Source: Microvirga sp. (GTDB lineage: Bacteria > Pseudomonadota > Alphaproteobacteria > Rhizobiales > Beijerinckiaceae). Taken from it: a stretch of DNA of 64,000 nucleotides. Below, piece after piece: positions 25,888 through 34,687 of the stretch. Below the pieces are notes generated by a model. It saw only the letters and a program-made list of their open reading frames with translations, was not told the DNA's origin and searched no databases. Made by a program: the position numbers and the translations under genes. The stretch covers positions 407,486 through 471,485 of the forward strand of contig NZ_JACXAB010000002.1 of assembly GCF_014699075.1 (NCBI RefSeq), given 5' to 3'. Each line of letters starts with the position of its first letter. Positions within the stretch are counted from its first letter, which is position 1.

Positions 25888-26796
25888 ATGAGCTTAAGTA
25901 AGCGTATTTTGTTCGGCAATTTGCCGGAGGATGACGAGGTCCGTGCGGAGCTGGCGTGCTTGGTGGAGGCGTCGTTTGAGGCATTCACCATCCGTGCTCA
26001 CCCACGTCCACGCAAACCAAAGCGCAATCTAACCGGCAGTCCTCGAGACACGGTTTGGGAAGGGGCACTGCGCGCGGCTATAAGGGAACTTGGCATCCAC
26101 CATCGAAACATAAACGGGGTCCCTCACTTCAGGACAGCTGCGGATCGCGATCGTGCTCATGTTGGAGCAATCGCTATTTGGAACAGCAGGTGGGAGGAGC
26201 TTGAGAGAGGCCTCAATCGGCCGGTTCCGCTCAAGCAGGCTACCGCAAACGACTCAAATAGGTCGAAGCCGAGATCGTCGGCACCCTTCATCCTAACTCC
26301 TATCCCGCCGGACCCCTCGCCGACCAACGATCAGTTGAAGCCTTATCTGCCCGGAGATTCGGGCGTCCCGGAACTCGATCGCTTCACAGCCGAATCGAGA
26401 TGGCGAATGGGACTTATCGAGCAGGACGAAAATGCGTTCCTGGTCCCATTCGTGAATTGGATACGGCCAGCTATCAACTACGAGGCCTATCTAGAAACGA
26501 CCGTTTGGAAGAGGATAAGGGGCAAGGTTCTTGAGAAGGCAGGCCATAAGTGTGCCTGTTGCCCACGACGAGCAACGCAAGTTCACCACCGGGACTACCG
26601 GCCCCGAGTTTTGGCTGGAGAAGACCTGTCCCCGCTTGTTCCAGTCTGTAAGCCCTGCCACGACCTGATTGAGGCTGCCCGGACGAAGAACTGGCATGCT
26701 GGAGAGGCGAGGTTGGTCGAATTGGTCCGTTTAGAGAACCAGCGCCTCAATGTCGTTAGTGATCAGATATCACCAGGGCTTGTTACGTCGCCCTGA
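25888..26796 (+). CDS. HNH endonuclease-domain protein
   Basis: From the ATG at 25888 (upstream in-frame ATGs at 25858 and 25861 are possible) the protein has about 302 residues. The N-terminal half looks like a helical domain (LPEDDEVRAELACLVEASFEAF) plus a DNA-contact region. The C-terminal part (about 210-290) is an HNH/McrA-like module: CACC, then VHHRDY, a GEDLSPLVPVC turn and CKPCH, giving two zinc Cys pairs around the catalytic His. It may cut DNA for defence or element exchange. No cognate methyltransferase is adjacent; the disrupted one is 1.7 kb away. Confidence 0.72.
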   Translation: MSLSKRILFGNLPEDDEVRAELACLVEASFEAFTIRAHPRPRKPKRNLTGSPRDTVWEGALRAAIRELGIHHRNINGVPHFRTAADRDRAHVGAIAIWNSRWEELERGLNRPVPLKQATANDSNRSKPRSSAPFILTPIPPDPSPTNDQLKPYLPGDSGVPELDRFTAESRWRMGLIEQDENAFLVPFVNWIRPAINYEAYLETTVWKRIRGKVLEKAGHKCACCPRRATQVHHRDYRPRVLAGEDLSPLVPVCKPCHDLIEAARTKNWHAGEARLVELVRLENQRLNVVSDQISPGLVTSP

Positions 26797-26985
26797 TTGG
26801 GCAGCAGGGGAAGCGGCGCTCCATAACCTCATCCGAACCCGTTCCTTCATATGTTTACGAGCCGGGACAGATGACAGGCGGGTCCGCGGAGCCGTCGAAG
26901 GGTGCGCAAAAATTTGACAACACCAATGTCTTGCGGGGAATGCAGCTAGGGCTATAGGTTCCCCTAAAATGAAGGGTCGGGGGCA

Positions 26986-28068
26986 ATGCTGCACTGGTTT
27001 CTGAGGAGTCTCTGCATTCTATTTTGCTTAGCATCGATTGAAGCGGTAGCTCAGTCCGTGCCCCAAAATGCATCACCTAGTCGGTTCAGTAGCGGCTGGC
27101 AGTGCAATCGAGGCTTCTACCGCTCTGGTGACAGCTGTTTGCCTGTCCAAGTGCCCGTGAACGCGGAGCTTAATGCGTTAGGAAACGGTTGGCAGTGCCG
27201 AAGAGGCTATTTCCGCTCTGGCGATAGATGCGTGGTGGTTCAAGTCCCGCAAAATGCGGAGCTTAATGCCCTCGGAAATGGCTGGCAGTGCCGGAGGGGC
27301 TATTTCCGGTCGGGTGAAAGCTGCTCCTTGGTTCAAGTTCCGGTCAATGCGGAACTTAGCGCTCTTGGCAACAACTGGCAGTGCAAACGAGGTTTCTATC
27401 GCTCCGACAGCAGCTGCCAGCCGGTACAGGTCCCCCAGAATGCGGAACTGAATGCTCTCGGCAATAGCTGGCAATGCCGGAGGGGATTCTATCGCACCGA
27501 TGACAACTGTCGTCCCGTGGTGGTGCCGCAGAATGCGGAGCTCAACTCCGTTGGAAATGGCTGGCAGTGTAAGTCTGGATTCACCCGTGAAGGAGACATA
27601 TGCAGGGTGATGACTGCGCAGGAACTAAAAGCGCACAGGGAGCAGATGGCGCGCCTTATTGAATTGGCGAGGCAACAGGCGGCCAAGGGCGACTGTGAAA
27701 CAGAGAGCCAGTCGGGGGCTGAGGTCTGTGTCTCAGTCGAGAGTGTCAATCTGGACTGCGATGAGTCATTTGATGGAAGAAGCTACAGTTCCTGTGCCCT
27801 GTTGATCTCGTACGAAGTGTCCTCTGACTACCGGGGGCAGTCCTCAATCGACGTAGATGTCGAGTGTGAGGCATCGATCGATACTAAGAAGCGCCAAGGG
27901 TTCTCAGGCTCCGAAGTCGCGGAGGATGACGAGTCCCACACACTCTACGCTCACGACAGCGAGAGCGAGACCATGACATTGTCGTTCGATTTTTCTGATT
28001 TCGACCAAGTTTATGGTGCGTCGGTCTCAACCGCTTCGTGCGAAATCGAGGACGTGTCGCTTAACTGA
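26986..28068 (+). CDS. Secreted protein with six tandem 31-residue WQC repeats
   Basis: The 360-residue protein has a signal peptide (residues 1-23, ending VAQ-SVPQ). Six repeats follow (about residues 35-210), each with the pattern W-Q-C-x-R/S-G-F/Y-x-R-x-x-D-x-C-x-P/V-V-x-V-P-x-N-A-E-L-N-A-L-G-N; each repeat has two cysteines that probably form one disulfide. A short coiled coil (LKAHREQMARLIELARQQAAK) links them to a C-terminal beta-rich, acidic domain with six cysteines. It is extracytoplasmic. The repeats suggest binding of a repeated ligand such as a glycan. Function unknown. Confidence 0.7.
   Translation: MLHWFLRSLCILFCLASIEAVAQSVPQNASPSRFSSGWQCNRGFYRSGDSCLPVQVPVNAELNALGNGWQCRRGYFRSGDRCVVVQVPQNAELNALGNGWQCRRGYFRSGESCSLVQVPVNAELSALGNNWQCKRGFYRSDSSCQPVQVPQNAELNALGNSWQCRRGFYRTDDNCRPVVVPQNAELNSVGNGWQCKSGFTREGDICRVMTAQELKAHREQMARLIELARQQAAKGDCETESQSGAEVCVSVESVNLDCDESFDGRSYSSCALLISYEVSSDYRGQSSIDVDVECEASIDTKKRQGFSGSEVAEDDESHTLYAHDSESETMTLSFDFSDFDQVYGASVSTASCEIEDVSLN
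27091..27600 (+). repeat. Tandem 93-bp coding repeats
   Basis: Six copies of a 93-bp unit inside the WQC-repeat gene. Units are conserved at protein level but differ at many third codon positions, so they are old duplications kept by selection, not a recent slip. Confidence 0.8.
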
Positions 28069-28185
28069 GGCCGTGGGCCTCAGCTCACTCGCCTAGCATT
28101 CTTGGAAGTCTCAGAGAAGCGGGTAAGTGGAACCTCAAATGCGCCGGAGATCTTGTAGAGCTTTCCGCTGAGACCCTGCTCGTGA

Positions 28186-28989
28186 CTAGGAGCGAGTTCC
28201 GAGATGAGAGGCCTTTTCCTCAAGCTCCGCGATCTGCGCTTTATGGACAGCAAGCTGTTCGCGTGAATTGGCGATTTGCTGCTCAAAGCTAGCGATTTGC
28301 CGCTCGACATGCTGGACCGATTTCTTTTGGTCCTTGATCTCATTCCGGACGATCAGCGCCATATTGGCCGGAACCGACGCCCACGCTGTGACAGCCGACC
28401 GGATGGCATCCCGGACCTCCTTCGATGGCGCCACGGTGTCTGAATAGACGCCGTTTTTGAGAAGGTTGTGGCTCTGGATGTCCTTGAGCCCGGTTTCGTC
28501 GAAGGTCGCATAGGTCATAAACTCATAGTGCTGCCCGTCGACCGAAAACTTGCCCTCGACACTCTTTACGTTGCCGATCCGGAAGCATCCGCCGACCAGA
28601 ATGGGCCCATAGGGCGTGTCGACCTGGGCGGTTTCCCATTCGAGAGGATCTTTCGGCTTGGGAGCGTCCTCCTTCGGCTCGGGCCACAGTGGCTTCATGC
28701 CGACGGCGAATTCGCCAGGCGGCCAGACAGTCCCATTGTAGGAGACTTTCGCAACGACCTTGCCGTTCTCGCGGATATCACCGCCGGTCCAGTTGCCGCC
28801 GCCGAGATCGTTCTCCTCGATGTAATCGCGGCAGGCTTTTGAGGCGGCCGGGAAGTGGTCCGCGGCAACCACCTTTCGGACGGTGCCAGGGAGACGGCGG
28901 GATGCATCCTGACCGCGATCAGGGTTGCCGCAATTGTCGAGAATGACGGTGTAGCGCGGCTCAGTCGTGTTGTTCTTCTTTTTGGTCAT
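28186..28989 (-). CDS. Plasmid-type hypothetical protein with C-terminal coiled coil
   Basis: The 267-residue protein starts with a basic head (MTKKKNN), followed by a globular region with many aromatic residues (GGGNWTGGDIRENGKVVAKVSYNGTVWPPGE). A central beta-rich domain (PYGPILVGGCFRIG) and a heptad-rich C-terminus (HVERQIASFEQQIANSREQL) follow. No family is recognised. It is the last gene of a minus-strand run with the gene at 28999 just 9 bp upstream, so they are almost certainly cotranscribed. Confidence 0.6.
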   Translation of the reverse strand: MTKKKNNTTEPRYTVILDNCGNPDRGQDASRRLPGTVRKVVAADHFPAASKACRDYIEENDLGGGNWTGGDIRENGKVVAKVSYNGTVWPPGEFAVGMKPLWPEPKEDAPKPKDPLEWETAQVDTPYGPILVGGCFRIGNVKSVEGKFSVDGQHYEFMTYATFDETGLKDIQSHNLLKNGVYSDTVAPSKEVRDAIRSAVTAWASVPANMALIVRNEIKDQKKSVQHVERQIASFEQQIANSREQLAVHKAQIAELEEKASHLGTRS

Positions 28990-28998
28990 CGGATCGAT

Positions 28999-29757
28999 TT
29001 ACTCCGCAGCGGCGACAAGTTCGGTTTTGAGGAATGTGGCGGTGTCACCGGCTCTGGCGGCTGCCTCGTCCATCCAGGACAGGCGTTCACAGACCCGCTT
29101 GAGGGACAGGCCAGCGGCATGGGCCTCCTCGACGGCTTTCAGGACGAGGTTGGCTGCCAGTTCCCGAACTGCACGGGGGAGCCGGGCATCGAGCTGCATG
29201 CAATAGCTGGTGTCCGGCACGTCTTCCCAAGCGCCGCTCTCGTCCATCTGGGCGACATCAAAGCGAAGAAGCGGGCGGTCATTGGGGTCGTCGGGACGGT
29301 AATCTCCGTCTTCACCTTCGCCGATCCATTCCAGGCTGGCCTGAAACTTGTCGCCCGTCGCGACGATCTCGGTTGCGAGCGTGCCCATGTTGGCCGGGAC
29401 CTCTCCGCCATGGAGAGCCGCATCTTCCGGTTCGTACCGGATGATTTTGCGCCCCAGCGGGCCAATCTCGGCGCAGGAGGAGACATAGGTGGCGTCGGCC
29501 GCGACGATCATTTTCGCATCGGGCTCATCGCCGCGGTACGAGCGAACGACCACGTTGCCCTGGTCAATCTCGATGTCGACCAGGCGGTCGGAGCCATCGG
29601 GCGTTTTGAAGGTGAGCGACAAGCCTTGGTAGTGGGAATGGGATATCTCGACGAGCCAGTCTTCCGTCTGGCGGCCGACAAGATCCTCCGTGCTGTCTTC
29701 GGCAATGCGCCAGTCCCGGACCTGGGTCTGGCAGAGAATGGCATCCTGGTCGGTCAT
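28999..29757 (-). CDS. Plasmid-type hypothetical protein
   Basis: A 252-residue acidic, soluble protein with a beta-rich first two thirds (VRDWRIAEDSTEDL, SLTFKTPDGSDRLVDIEI) and a helical last third (LSLKRVCERLSWMDEAAARAGD). There is no signal or membrane segment, and no family is recognised. It lies 24 bp after a 79-residue gene and 9 bp before the coiled-coil gene. Such neighbours are typical of the large conserved unknown gene blocks of alphaproteobacterial megaplasmids. Confidence 0.6.
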   Translation of the reverse strand: MTDQDAILCQTQVRDWRIAEDSTEDLVGRQTEDWLVEISHSHYQGLSLTFKTPDGSDRLVDIEIDQGNVVVRSYRGDEPDAKMIVAADATYVSSCAEIGPLGRKIIRYEPEDAALHGGEVPANMGTLATEIVATGDKFQASLEWIGEGEDGDYRPDDPNDRPLLRFDVAQMDESGAWEDVPDTSYCMQLDARLPRAVRELAANLVLKAVEEAHAAGLSLKRVCERLSWMDEAAARAGDTATFLKTELVAAAE

Positions 29758-29781
29758 GGGAGTTCTCTTTTCTGGAAATGA

Positions 29782-30021
29782 TCAGATCCAGCTGGCGTCA
29801 GCCGGAATGCTGGCGGGATCGATGAGGCTGGCCGAGATGCTAAAATCATCCAGACAGGCGATGCCGATGGTGTCGTGGAAGGTGTCGAGTGCATCTTCCG
29901 TCGGATCGGTGGATCCATCCTTAACCTGGACGACATAGCTGCCGGCGATTTCGGGGCTGTCGTCGGCATCGAGTTCCTGATCGGTTACCTGCTGGGCAAC
30001 CGTCACAAGGACGTGGGTCAT
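29782..30021 (-). CDS. Small acidic hypothetical protein
   Basis: A 79-residue acidic protein (MTHVLVTVAQQVTDQELDADDSPE...) that begins 20 bp after the Dam-like methyltransferase gene and ends 24 bp before the next gene, so it belongs to the same operon. The ATG at 30019-30021 follows AGAGG-like purines. No family is recognised; the charge and size would suit a DNA mimic or antitoxin-like partner, but that is only a thought. Confidence 0.55.
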   Translation of the reverse strand: MTHVLVTVAQQVTDQELDADDSPEIAGSYVVQVKDGSTDPTEDALDTFHDTIGIACLDDFSISASLIDPASIPADASWI

Positions 30022-30041
30022 GGGGAAGCCTTTCAGAGGGT

Positions 30042-30800
30042 TCAGGCGAAGAGGGCGTACTGACCGTCGTCGATGCGCGGGAGGCCGAGCCTTCCGATGG
30101 TCTGTCGAATTTTGGCCTTCCAGTGAGGGTTGACCTTGGTTCGGGGGTGGTTCTCCAGGGCTTGGTAAATGTCCTGAAGCCGGGCCATGCCGCCGAGATT
30201 CTTGATCGTATCGCAGACCACCTCGCGCCAATGGGGCATCGGCTGCTCGAAGTTGAGCACCATATGCAGGAGCACCGGACGGGTGAGGCCGACAAAGGCG
30301 CCATCAAGACCGCTGTGGATCAGCCGCTCCACATCCTCCTCACCATAGGCGACGAGCACGCTGGGAGCTCCGGAGTTGGCTTCGGCCCGCCGACCATCAG
30401 GATAGTGGAAGTGCAGTCTTCCGCGCAGGAAGAGGATGCCGGAGGCGTAGGGCCAGATGAACTCGTGGTAAGCCTCGGTTTCCGTGCGGGCGAAGATCAG
30501 AGCTGTGCCCTTGTTGTGGCGGCTCATCTTCTTGAGCCAATCCGTCATGGCGCGGCCATAGGGCGGGTTGAGCCACACCCTGCCCTCCCAAGGCAGCTTC
30601 AGCCCGTCCTGCTCGGGCCAGGTGTAGTGCTCACGGGCGGTGTCCCACGGCCGCGGATTGGGAGCGGCGCAAGGGTCCAAGTCGAATGACCGGGACGAGC
30701 CGAGCGCCTGGATGACGTTGGGCGGGGTGAGCCAGGACTCGGTCAAAGCCGCAGAACTGTGGTGGCCGCCCATGCCTTTGTGCAGGGTCATGATTATCAA
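30042..30800 (-). CDS. Phage-type DNA N6-adenine methyltransferase (Dam family) with C-terminal winged-helix-like domain
   Basis: The 252-residue protein has the phage Dam pattern: SWLTPPNVIQAL at the start, FDLDPCAAPNPRPWD, catalytic NPPYG at about residue 80, and FARTETEAYHEFIW. The last 80 residues form a helical domain (WREVVCDTIKNLGGMARLQDIYQALENHP), perhaps a winged helix that helps target DNA. It ends GQYALFA, a QxxLF tail like beta-clamp docking motifs. No restriction enzyme is nearby, so it is an orphan methylase probably for self-marking or anti-restriction. Confidence 0.85.
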   Translation of the reverse strand: MIIMTLHKGMGGHHSSAALTESWLTPPNVIQALGSSRSFDLDPCAAPNPRPWDTAREHYTWPEQDGLKLPWEGRVWLNPPYGRAMTDWLKKMSRHNKGTALIFARTETEAYHEFIWPYASGILFLRGRLHFHYPDGRRAEANSGAPSVLVAYGEEDVERLIHSGLDGAFVGLTRPVLLHMVLNFEQPMPHWREVVCDTIKNLGGMARLQDIYQALENHPRTKVNPHWKAKIRQTIGRLGLPRIDDGQYALFA

Positions 30801-30844
30801 AGCTCTTTTTGGAGAATGGGAATCGGCGACAGCGGCCGGCAGAA

Positions 30845-31258
30845 CTATGCGTCCGGATCACGGATGACGATGCGATCACCATCAAGAGCGTTGGATACCG
30901 CCTGCGCCAGGTCGGCGAGATCCCCGCCGCTATCCATCGAAATCTGAAGGAGGGTCTGGGCGGCTTCGGCCTGCTCGGGAGTGATGACCGTTTCATGTCC
31001 GGTCACCTGTTCGGCCTGAACCATGGCGAGGAGAGCGTTCGCCAGTGGGATGACAGCCGATTTCGGAACAGGGAGCCGAACGGCATCAGAGGGCACACCC
31101 TTGGATGTGATGCATCCCAGATGGATCTCTCCGTTGGGCATTTGCACCAGGGTGATGCCGGCCGTCTTCATGAAGCCGTTTCGCCCCTTCGCTTCGAACT
31201 CTGTGGTTTCGTTGAAAGCGATGGAGCGGGAGGTCGGGGAATGGATCGTTTCGGTCAT
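30845..31258 (-). CDS. Hypothetical protein overlapping the methyltransferase gene
   Basis: From the ATG at 31256-31258 (AGGA five bases upstream) the product has 137 residues, beginning MTETIHSPTSRSIAF. The first 80 residues look like a small beta-domain (LVQMPNGEIHLGCITSKG), the rest is helical and ends in an acidic DGDRIVIRDPDA. It overlaps the 3' end of the upstream methyltransferase frame by 173 bp in another frame. Function unknown. Confidence 0.55.
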   Translation of the reverse strand: MTETIHSPTSRSIAFNETTEFEAKGRNGFMKTAGITLVQMPNGEIHLGCITSKGVPSDAVRLPVPKSAVIPLANALLAMVQAEQVTGHETVITPEQAEAAQTLLQISMDSGGDLADLAQAVSNALDGDRIVIRDPDA

Positions 31259-32120
31259 GGGATCCTGAGGCGAAGAGATCGGCCTGTTGCGCGAGGCCTG
31301 GTCGGACGGGCGGGATGGATGGCGAACGTGCAAGATCAAGGAGGGAGGCGATGGCCGGAGCAGCATTTGCCTGGCGCTCTGCCCTCACCTCCTTGAAATC
31401 GGCGCAGACGATCTCGGTGCGCGGGGAGGTTCCGCGCCACAGGTGATCGTAGCCCGAGGTGTCGAGCCCGCAGTTTGGCTGCAGGGCAATTCCGGTGGAC
31501 TTCACAAACGCCTCGTACTTCTGCGAAGTCGCATGCCGGAACGTCTGGGTGCCACTGAGCTGGAACGGGGCCGATCCCTGCGGGATGATGAAGACGCCGT
31601 AGTCGGCCACATCCGAGGCCAGATCGATCACCGCATATTCGAAGTTGCTGCCCTTGTAGCGAGGCGCCTTGCCGTCGGAGCGGATCGCGCCGAAGGGCGG
31701 ATTGCCGATCGCGCAGTCGAAGGACCCGAGACCGAGCTTGGGAAGATCGAGCACGTCGGCGTGGATCCAGCGCGCCTCAGGGAGAATCTTGCGGCCGACC
31801 TCGACGTAGTCCTTGTTGATCTCGACGCAGGTGAGTTCGAGGGGCTGACGGGAGAATTCGGCTGCGGCCTTGATCAGGTAAGACAGCCTCCCGATTCCGG
31901 CACACAGGTCGATGATCCGGCGGCCCGTGACCTCGACGGCGAAATCGCGGGCAAGTTCGAGCGGAGTGAAGAACGCACCGGCCACGGAATTGAGGTGCCG
32001 GGCTCCCTCGTGCCAGTGCTCCAGAACGAATTCGCGCTCCGAGATGGTGAGAACGTCCTTTTCGAGGAGCTTCTCGGCCGCCTGGTGGCGTGCCGCTTCT
32101 TCCTTGGAAATCTTGGGCAT
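31086..32120 (-). CDS. N6-adenine DNA methyltransferase (NPPF type)
   Basis: The protein has SAM motif I as IDLCAGIGRLSY, the acidic ribose-binding residue in TCVEINKDY, an aspartate in HADVLDLP and catalytic NPPFGA at about residue 140. An N-terminal helical segment and the FFTPLELA motif resemble type I HsdM and plasmid orphan methylases. Homologues of this size usually end soon after a QxDLF-type motif; here QQADLFAS is at about residue 287 and the frame then runs 57 codons into the next gene. A natural frameshift or sequencing error near 31270 would place the stop at the next ATG (ATGA). Confidence 0.8.
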   Translation of the reverse strand: MPKISKEEAARHQAAEKLLEKDVLTISEREFVLEHWHEGARHLNSVAGAFFTPLELARDFAVEVTGRRIIDLCAGIGRLSYLIKAAAEFSRQPLELTCVEINKDYVEVGRKILPEARWIHADVLDLPKLGLGSFDCAIGNPPFGAIRSDGKAPRYKGSNFEYAVIDLASDVADYGVFIIPQGSAPFQLSGTQTFRHATSQKYEAFVKSTGIALQPNCGLDTSGYDHLWRGTSPRTEIVCADFKEVRAERQANAAPAIASLLDLARSPSIPPVRPGLAQQADLFASGSHDRNDPFPDLPLHRFQRNHRVRSEGAKRLHEDGRHHPGANAQRRDPSGMHHIQGCAL

Positions 32121-32214
32121 CGGCTGGCGCTACGGTTGTGAATCTGGACGAGCGGAGCCGACGCGCAGCGAAGGGCAGCGCGGCCGGCTGTGTTGGCGAT
32201 GAGAGGAAGCTGAT

Positions 32215-32913
32215 CTAGGCGAGGAATAGGGCCGTCTGGCCAGCGGGCTCGACGTTAGCCGCTTTGGGCGCTGCCCTTTCCTCCGCCTCACGAATACGGC
32301 GTTCAAGGTCGCGGCCCCCGAGGGTCGTCTCATAGGTCTTGCGGCTACCCCGGAGCGTCAGGCGCAGAACGATATGGCCGTTGGGGCGGATCTCGGATAT
32401 CTGCGCCGTCGTGAAGATGCGGGACTCGACCTTGAGGCCTTCGAACTTTTGATACAGCTCGAAGCCGTTGTCCGCGATGGCCTTGAGGTCCGCGGCGATC
32501 TCACGTTCGAGTTCCACCGCCTGTCGCATTTTGTAGATTTCGAAGCCGACGACACTGGCCAGGGCCTCATCGTAGGACAGGACACGATCATACGTGTCAT
32601 ACGACACACCTGGGGCGCGGTCTCCGGTCCCGTCGCTGAAGATCAGAGAGTAGCATCCACCGCCATCCCATTCCTTGTGGATGATGGCCCAGGAGCCGCG
32701 AGGCAGGGCGCAGACCTGCTTTTCGAGGCTTTGGAGTTCCTGAAACGATGGATTGGTGAAGGTGCCGAACAGATTCTCGACCGCTTCGTCGAAGGGTAGA
32801 ATCTGCGGCAGGATGCGTTCCTTCATATCCCGCTCATAGAACACGCCGGCATCGAGAGCTTCTTCGACGAATTGCTTGAGCTTCTGGTGACGAACCTGGA
32901 CTTGAGAGGACAT
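32215..32913 (-). CDS. Hypothetical protein with C-terminal QTALF motif
   Basis: From the ATG at 32911-32913 the product has 232 residues. The first 130 residues are mixed alpha/beta with aromatic clusters (PRGSWAIIHKEWDGGGCYSLIF); a helical part (YKMRQAVELEREIAADLKAI) and a beta part (GHIVLRLTLRGSRKTYETTL) follow. The last residues are AGQTALFLA, another QxxLF tail. It lies 95 bp upstream of the methyltransferase gene, so the two may share an operon. Family unknown. Confidence 0.6.
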   Translation of the reverse strand: MSSQVQVRHQKLKQFVEEALDAGVFYERDMKERILPQILPFDEAVENLFGTFTNPSFQELQSLEKQVCALPRGSWAIIHKEWDGGGCYSLIFSDGTGDRAPGVSYDTYDRVLSYDEALASVVGFEIYKMRQAVELEREIAADLKAIADNGFELYQKFEGLKVESRIFTTAQISEIRPNGHIVLRLTLRGSRKTYETTLGGRDLERRIREAEERAAPKAANVEPAGQTALFLA

Positions 32914-32952
32914 GGGCGATGATCCACGGGTGAGGGAGAAGGCGGCCACCGC

Positions 32953-33198
32953 TTAGAGGGTGGCCTGGGTGTAGCAGGCTGCAATGCGGAGGCATGCCGC
33001 CTGGGCACTGTCGACGTCCGGCCATTCCTTCTCGTCGGCCGGGTGCCGTTTTGCCCGTTGAGCGTAACCCTCAACCATGAAGGTGTTCGGAGCGCCGCCG
33101 CGCTTTCGCACCTCACGATAAGTTGCATAGATATGCTGGTTGCTCGTATCGAGCAGGCCCTTGCGCACGTCGTCCTTGCGAATCCAGGTCAATCCCAT
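32953..33198 (-). CDS. Small hypothetical protein
   Basis: An 81-residue basic protein (MGLTWIRKDDVRKGLLDTSNQHIYATYREV...) with a DVRKG/TYREVRKRGG pattern that might be a small nucleic-acid-binding unit. It lies 40 bp upstream of the QTALF protein and 15 bp downstream of the next gene, so all are probably one transcript. No family recognised. Confidence 0.55.
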   Translation of the reverse strand: MGLTWIRKDDVRKGLLDTSNQHIYATYREVRKRGGAPNTFMVEGYAQRAKRHPADEKEWPDVDSAQAACLRIAACYTQATL

Positions 33199-33213
33199 GG
33201 ATGCCTCCCTGTT

Positions 33214-33531
33214 CTAAGCTGCATTTTGAAATGAGAGCTTGTACTCGATGACTTCTGCGAAGGGCTCACCCTTGCTGACGTCGATCGTCACGGTGTCGCC
33301 GGCGAAGCGGTACTTGGCAACCTTGTCGAACCAGAGCCAGTTGTCGCCCGTGAACTGGACGGCGTTCGTCTGGAGCTTCTTAACCTGGCGGAGGCCATAG
33401 GCCTGTGGCCGGGTCTCGGGCGTTTGTCCATTCCTCATCATGACGTCGTTCCGGACCGTCTCGATGGAGGCCCCGGGGCGGGCGAGGAAGCGCTTGAAAT
33501 CCGCAAGGGTGCGAACATTCACATCAGGCAT
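33214..33531 (-). CDS. Small hypothetical protein
   Basis: A 105-residue protein (MPDVNVRTLADFKRFLARPGASIETVRNDVM...) with a short helical start and a beta-rich middle (NAVQFTGDNWLWFDKVAKYRFAGDTVTIDV). It is the first gene of the minus-strand block that runs to 28186 and starts just after the terminator at 33553-33582, so a promoter must lie in those few bases or inside the terminator region. No family recognised. Confidence 0.55.
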   Translation of the reverse strand: MPDVNVRTLADFKRFLARPGASIETVRNDVMMRNGQTPETRPQAYGLRQVKKLQTNAVQFTGDNWLWFDKVAKYRFAGDTVTIDVSKGEPFAEVIEYKLSFQNAA

Positions 33532-33552
33532 GTTGACCTCATGACAAGCAAA

Positions 33553-33582
33553 AGCGCCGCCCGAGGTGGTTCGGACGGCGCT
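33553..33582 (-). terminator. Rho-independent terminator of the FtcR-like gene
   Basis: AGCGCCGCCCGA pairs with TCGGACGGCGCT (one mismatch) around a 6-base loop, and A-rich plus-strand sequence to its left gives a U-run on the minus strand. It separates the regulator gene from the following block. Confidence 0.65.
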
Positions 33583-33660
33583 CGCAAGAGTTTGTTGGGG
33601 TTTTAGATTCTGTCGTTCCTACAGGAACAGATCAGTTGAGGTTGAACTCAGCTGTCTGCA

Positions 33661-34329
33661 TTAACCCAAGTAGGTGTAGCCTTCGAACCGCTTGGCCAAG
33701 ATCGGATCATACCCGAGACGCTGCCGCAGCTTCTTGCGAAGCTTGCTGATATGGCCTTCGACCACCGTGTCCGAGACCCCGGTTTCCTGGCTGTCATAGA
33801 CGGCGTTGAAGACCTGGGTCTTTGTGACGGAGCGGCCGCGGTTGCGATGGAAGTATTCGAGAATGCAGAGCTCGCGCCGGGGCAGGATCAGGGGCATGCC
33901 GTCGACCTCTGCATCCTGACCGTTGTTGTAGACCCGAACGCGGTCAGTTGATGTAACAGGCTGGCTTTCACGGTGACGGCGCCAGACAGCCTCAGAGCGG
34001 GCAAGGATCTCTTTCACGTGGATCGGCCGGCGGACAACGTCGTCAATCCCGGCGGTCAGCAGTTCCAGCGTCTTTTCGAGCGAGCGGGATTCGCTAAAGG
34101 CAATGATCGGAGCGGGCGTACGCTGGCGGATCGTCTTAGCGAACATGGCGGGTTCTTCGCTCTCGTCGATCAGAAAGCCGCGGACCCCGTTCAGGTCGTT
34201 CTTAGATGGATCGCCAAGCCAAGTCTGAAAATCGTTCGAGAACAATCCCATGGAGGGGATTCCCTCATGCTGAAACTCAGACACATAGGCAGCCGCAGCC
34301 GATTGCTGCGAAGCAACAACGATAAACAT
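33661..34329 (-). CDS. FtcR-like OmpR-family response regulator
   Basis: From the ATG at 34327-34329 the protein has 222 residues. The N-terminal receiver-like domain lacks the usual acidic pocket and phospho-acceptor Asp pattern; the segment LEKTLELLTAGIDDVVRRPIHVKEILAR matches the FtcR family of flagellar regulators closely. The C-terminal part is a winged helix (LPRRELCILEYFHRNRGRSVTKTQVFNAVY ... VEGHISKLRKKL). FtcR activates flagellar genes in Brucella and relatives. No flagellar genes are in this window, so this copy must act on distant targets or be an orphan. Confidence 0.8.
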   Translation of the reverse strand: MFIVVASQQSAAAAYVSEFQHEGIPSMGLFSNDFQTWLGDPSKNDLNGVRGFLIDESEEPAMFAKTIRQRTPAPIIAFSESRSLEKTLELLTAGIDDVVRRPIHVKEILARSEAVWRRHRESQPVTSTDRVRVYNNGQDAEVDGMPLILPRRELCILEYFHRNRGRSVTKTQVFNAVYDSQETGVSDTVVEGHISKLRKKLRQRLGYDPILAKRFEGYTYLG

Positions 34330-34687
34330 CTTAGTAATGCCCCAACCCAGAGAACTATTGGAACGCCCCACTTTCTATTCTCCGGCTCCCGCTGATCATA
34401 AAAAGATCCACAGGTCCGTTAGTATTGTTTTCGAATAGATTGTGTGCGTCCGTCGCCGCCGTTGTGATTCCTTCGAATCAACTAACCTTGCGTGAAGATG
34501 TCGTTAGGGCGGGTCAGGGTCAATCACGAACACTCTTTTGGCTCGTGACTGCCCCAGAGTGTTGCATCCGGATTACAGTATGTAGCGGTTCCGAGCATAA
34601 GGTTAACAAATACTTAATAGTTACGCTCGTTCATGAACGCTGCCTGATGCTCGGTAGATCGGGTCCTCTTCTTCGAACCGCCGCCAT
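34330..34687. other. Intergenic region without an evident gene
   Basis: The 358 bp are clearly less GC-rich than the flanks. I see GTTAAC, several A/T runs and a small dyad (GTTCATGAAC, 34630-34639), which would suit a regulatory region upstream of the FtcR-like gene, but no convincing coding frame or terminator. Confidence 0.4.

Noticed and set aside
27091..27600. CRISPR-like array
   Set aside because: The repeats are 93 bp, coding and in frame; there are no spacers.
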